Shown here piece by piece: positions 5,287-5,792 of a stretch of DNA of 5,792 bases. Each line of letters opens with the position of its first letter. Position 1 is the first letter of the stretch. The notes under the pieces are model-generated. The model saw nothing but the letters and a program-made list of their open reading frames with translations, was not told the DNA's origin and ran no database searches. The position numbers and the translations under genes are program-made. The DNA is from an uncultured Flavobacteriaceae bacterium (lineage in GTDB: Bacteria; Bacteroidota; Bacteroidia; Flavobacteriales; Flavobacteriaceae): positions 1-5,792 of the forward strand of contig CAJWFY010000100.1 of NCBI GenBank assembly GCA_913031655.1, given 5' to 3'.

Positions 5287-5792
5287 ATGAACTTTGAATA
5301 CCCACAAAAAACCCAAGATTTAATCAAGAAAGTAAATGATTTTATGGAAAAACATCTTTTTCCACATGAACAAAAAGTATATGAGTTTAGTAAAACTAAT
5401 CTTTGGGAGAATTATCCAGAACTGGAAAACTGGAAAAAACTAGCCAAAGAGGAAGGTTTATGGAATTTATTTCTTCCTTCAAATTATGGTGATTTAAGTC
5501 CAGGTTTAACAAATTTAGAATATGCTCCACTTGCAGAAAAAATGGGAAGTTTAGGATGGGCTTCAGAAGTTTTCAATTGTTCAGCTCCAGATACTGGAAA
5601 TATGGAAACAATTGCTAAATATGGAACAAAAGAACAAAAAGATGAATGGTTAAAGCCACTAATGAATGGAGAAATTAGATCCGCTTTTTTGATGACTGAG
5701 CCCGCTGTAGCTTCTTCAGATGCAACAAATATTCAAACATCAATTGTAAAAGATGGAAATGACTATGTTATAAATGGAAGAAAATGGTGGTC
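5287..5792 (+). CDS. Acyl-CoA dehydrogenase, ACAD10/11-like (3' truncated by window edge)
   Basis: The ATG at 5287 opens a frame of 168 codons plus two bases that runs off the window. The N-terminal helical domain is followed by [18 protein letters not shown] (97-114), [19 protein letters not shown] (116-134), the FAD/substrate-contact region [15 protein letters not shown] (136-150) and VINGRKWW (161-168). The combination APDTGNME and [13 protein letters not shown] is characteristic of the ACAD10/ACAD11-like group, which acts on long or branched acyl-CoAs; the substrate preference here is inference. Flavin-linked alpha,beta-dehydrogenation of an acyl-CoA in the cytoplasm is the expected reaction. 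The remainder (about 230 residues, with the catalytic base) lies beyond the edge. It differs clearly from the relic at 1634 (LNDEHLMIKQAARD against [14 protein letters not shown] near the N-terminus), so the two are not recent duplicates. No Shine-Dalgarno precedes it. Confidence 0.93.
   Translation, partial: MNFEYPQKTQDLIKKVNDFMEKHLFPHEQKVYEFSKTNLWENYPELENWKKLAKEEGLWNLFLPSNYGDLSPGLTNLEYAPLAEKMGSLGWASEVFNCSAPDTGNMETIAKYGTKEQKDEWLKPLMNGEIRSAFLMTEPAVASSDATNIQTSIVKDGNDYVINGRKWW

Larger units (their letters stand above)
796..5792 (+). other. Putative single operon of six rightward reading frames
   Basis: Consecutive same-strand genes are separated by 4 bp (1629/1634), a 1-base overlap (1852), 1 bp (2817/2819), 12 bp (4477/4490) and 11 bp (5275/5287). 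None of these gaps has room for a promoter or a hairpin-plus-T terminator. The only sizeable non-coding DNA upstream is the 723-795 divergent region. Transcription from there as one unit under TetR control is inferred. The operon continues beyond the right edge. Confidence 0.75.

Noticed and set aside
1..5792. tRNA, rRNA, CRISPR array, insertion sequence or attachment site.
   Set aside because: On reading through the window I saw no cloverleaf-like segment, direct-repeat array, transposase-like protein or terminal inverted repeats; nearly all bases are accounted for by genes.

Overview
The window is AT-rich (roughly one third G+C by eye), gene-dense and tightly packed. Intergenic gaps are mostly 1 to 12 bp and no start codon has a clear Shine-Dalgarno sequence. 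This fits a streamlined, probably aquatic, Gram-negative bacterium. Protein flavour (TetR regulator, nitronate-monooxygenase-like flavoprotein, periplasmic sulfatase, DHRS4-like dehydrogenase, ACAD10/11-like acyl-CoA dehydrogenase) resembles marine proteobacteria of the SAR86 kind, but taxonomy cannot be fixed from this sequence alone.

Layout. Bases 1-78 hold the last 25 codons of an unidentified rightward gene. It runs head-on into a leftward TetR-family regulator (75-722, GTG start), and the two stop codons share the four bases TTAA. A 73-bp divergent intergenic region (723-795) carries a perfect 7+4+7 palindrome at 748-765, the best candidate for the regulator's operator. From 796 to the right edge there is one rightward array: a two-domain protein with a C-terminal DUF1330-like domain (796-1629), a wrecked acyl-CoA dehydrogenase gene (1634-1852), a nitronate-monooxygenase-family flavoprotein (1852-2817), a complete type I sulfatase with an N-terminal membrane segment (2819-4477), a short-chain dehydrogenase (4490-5275) and the first 168 codons of an acyl-CoA dehydrogenase (5287 to the edge).

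How the genes may work together (inference). The spacing (4, -1, 1, 12 and 11 bp) indicates a single operon, probably repressed by the divergent TetR protein. A coherent reading is catabolism of a sulfated hydrophobic alcohol, such as a sterol-like, terpenoid or alkyl sulfate. The sulfatase would remove sulfate outside the cytoplasm, the dehydrogenase would oxidise the freed alcohol, and the acyl-CoA dehydrogenase and flavoprotein would act on the resulting acyl-CoA or ring intermediates. No substrate can be named from the sequence.

Most notable points. The acyl-CoA dehydrogenase relic joins the family's N-terminus in frame to its C-terminus, then has a TGA where a conserved glycine is expected, yet it keeps its start and its TAATG overlap with the next gene. 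The flavoprotein has Gln where nitronate monooxygenases usually carry a catalytic His. The operator palindrome overlaps the likely promoters.
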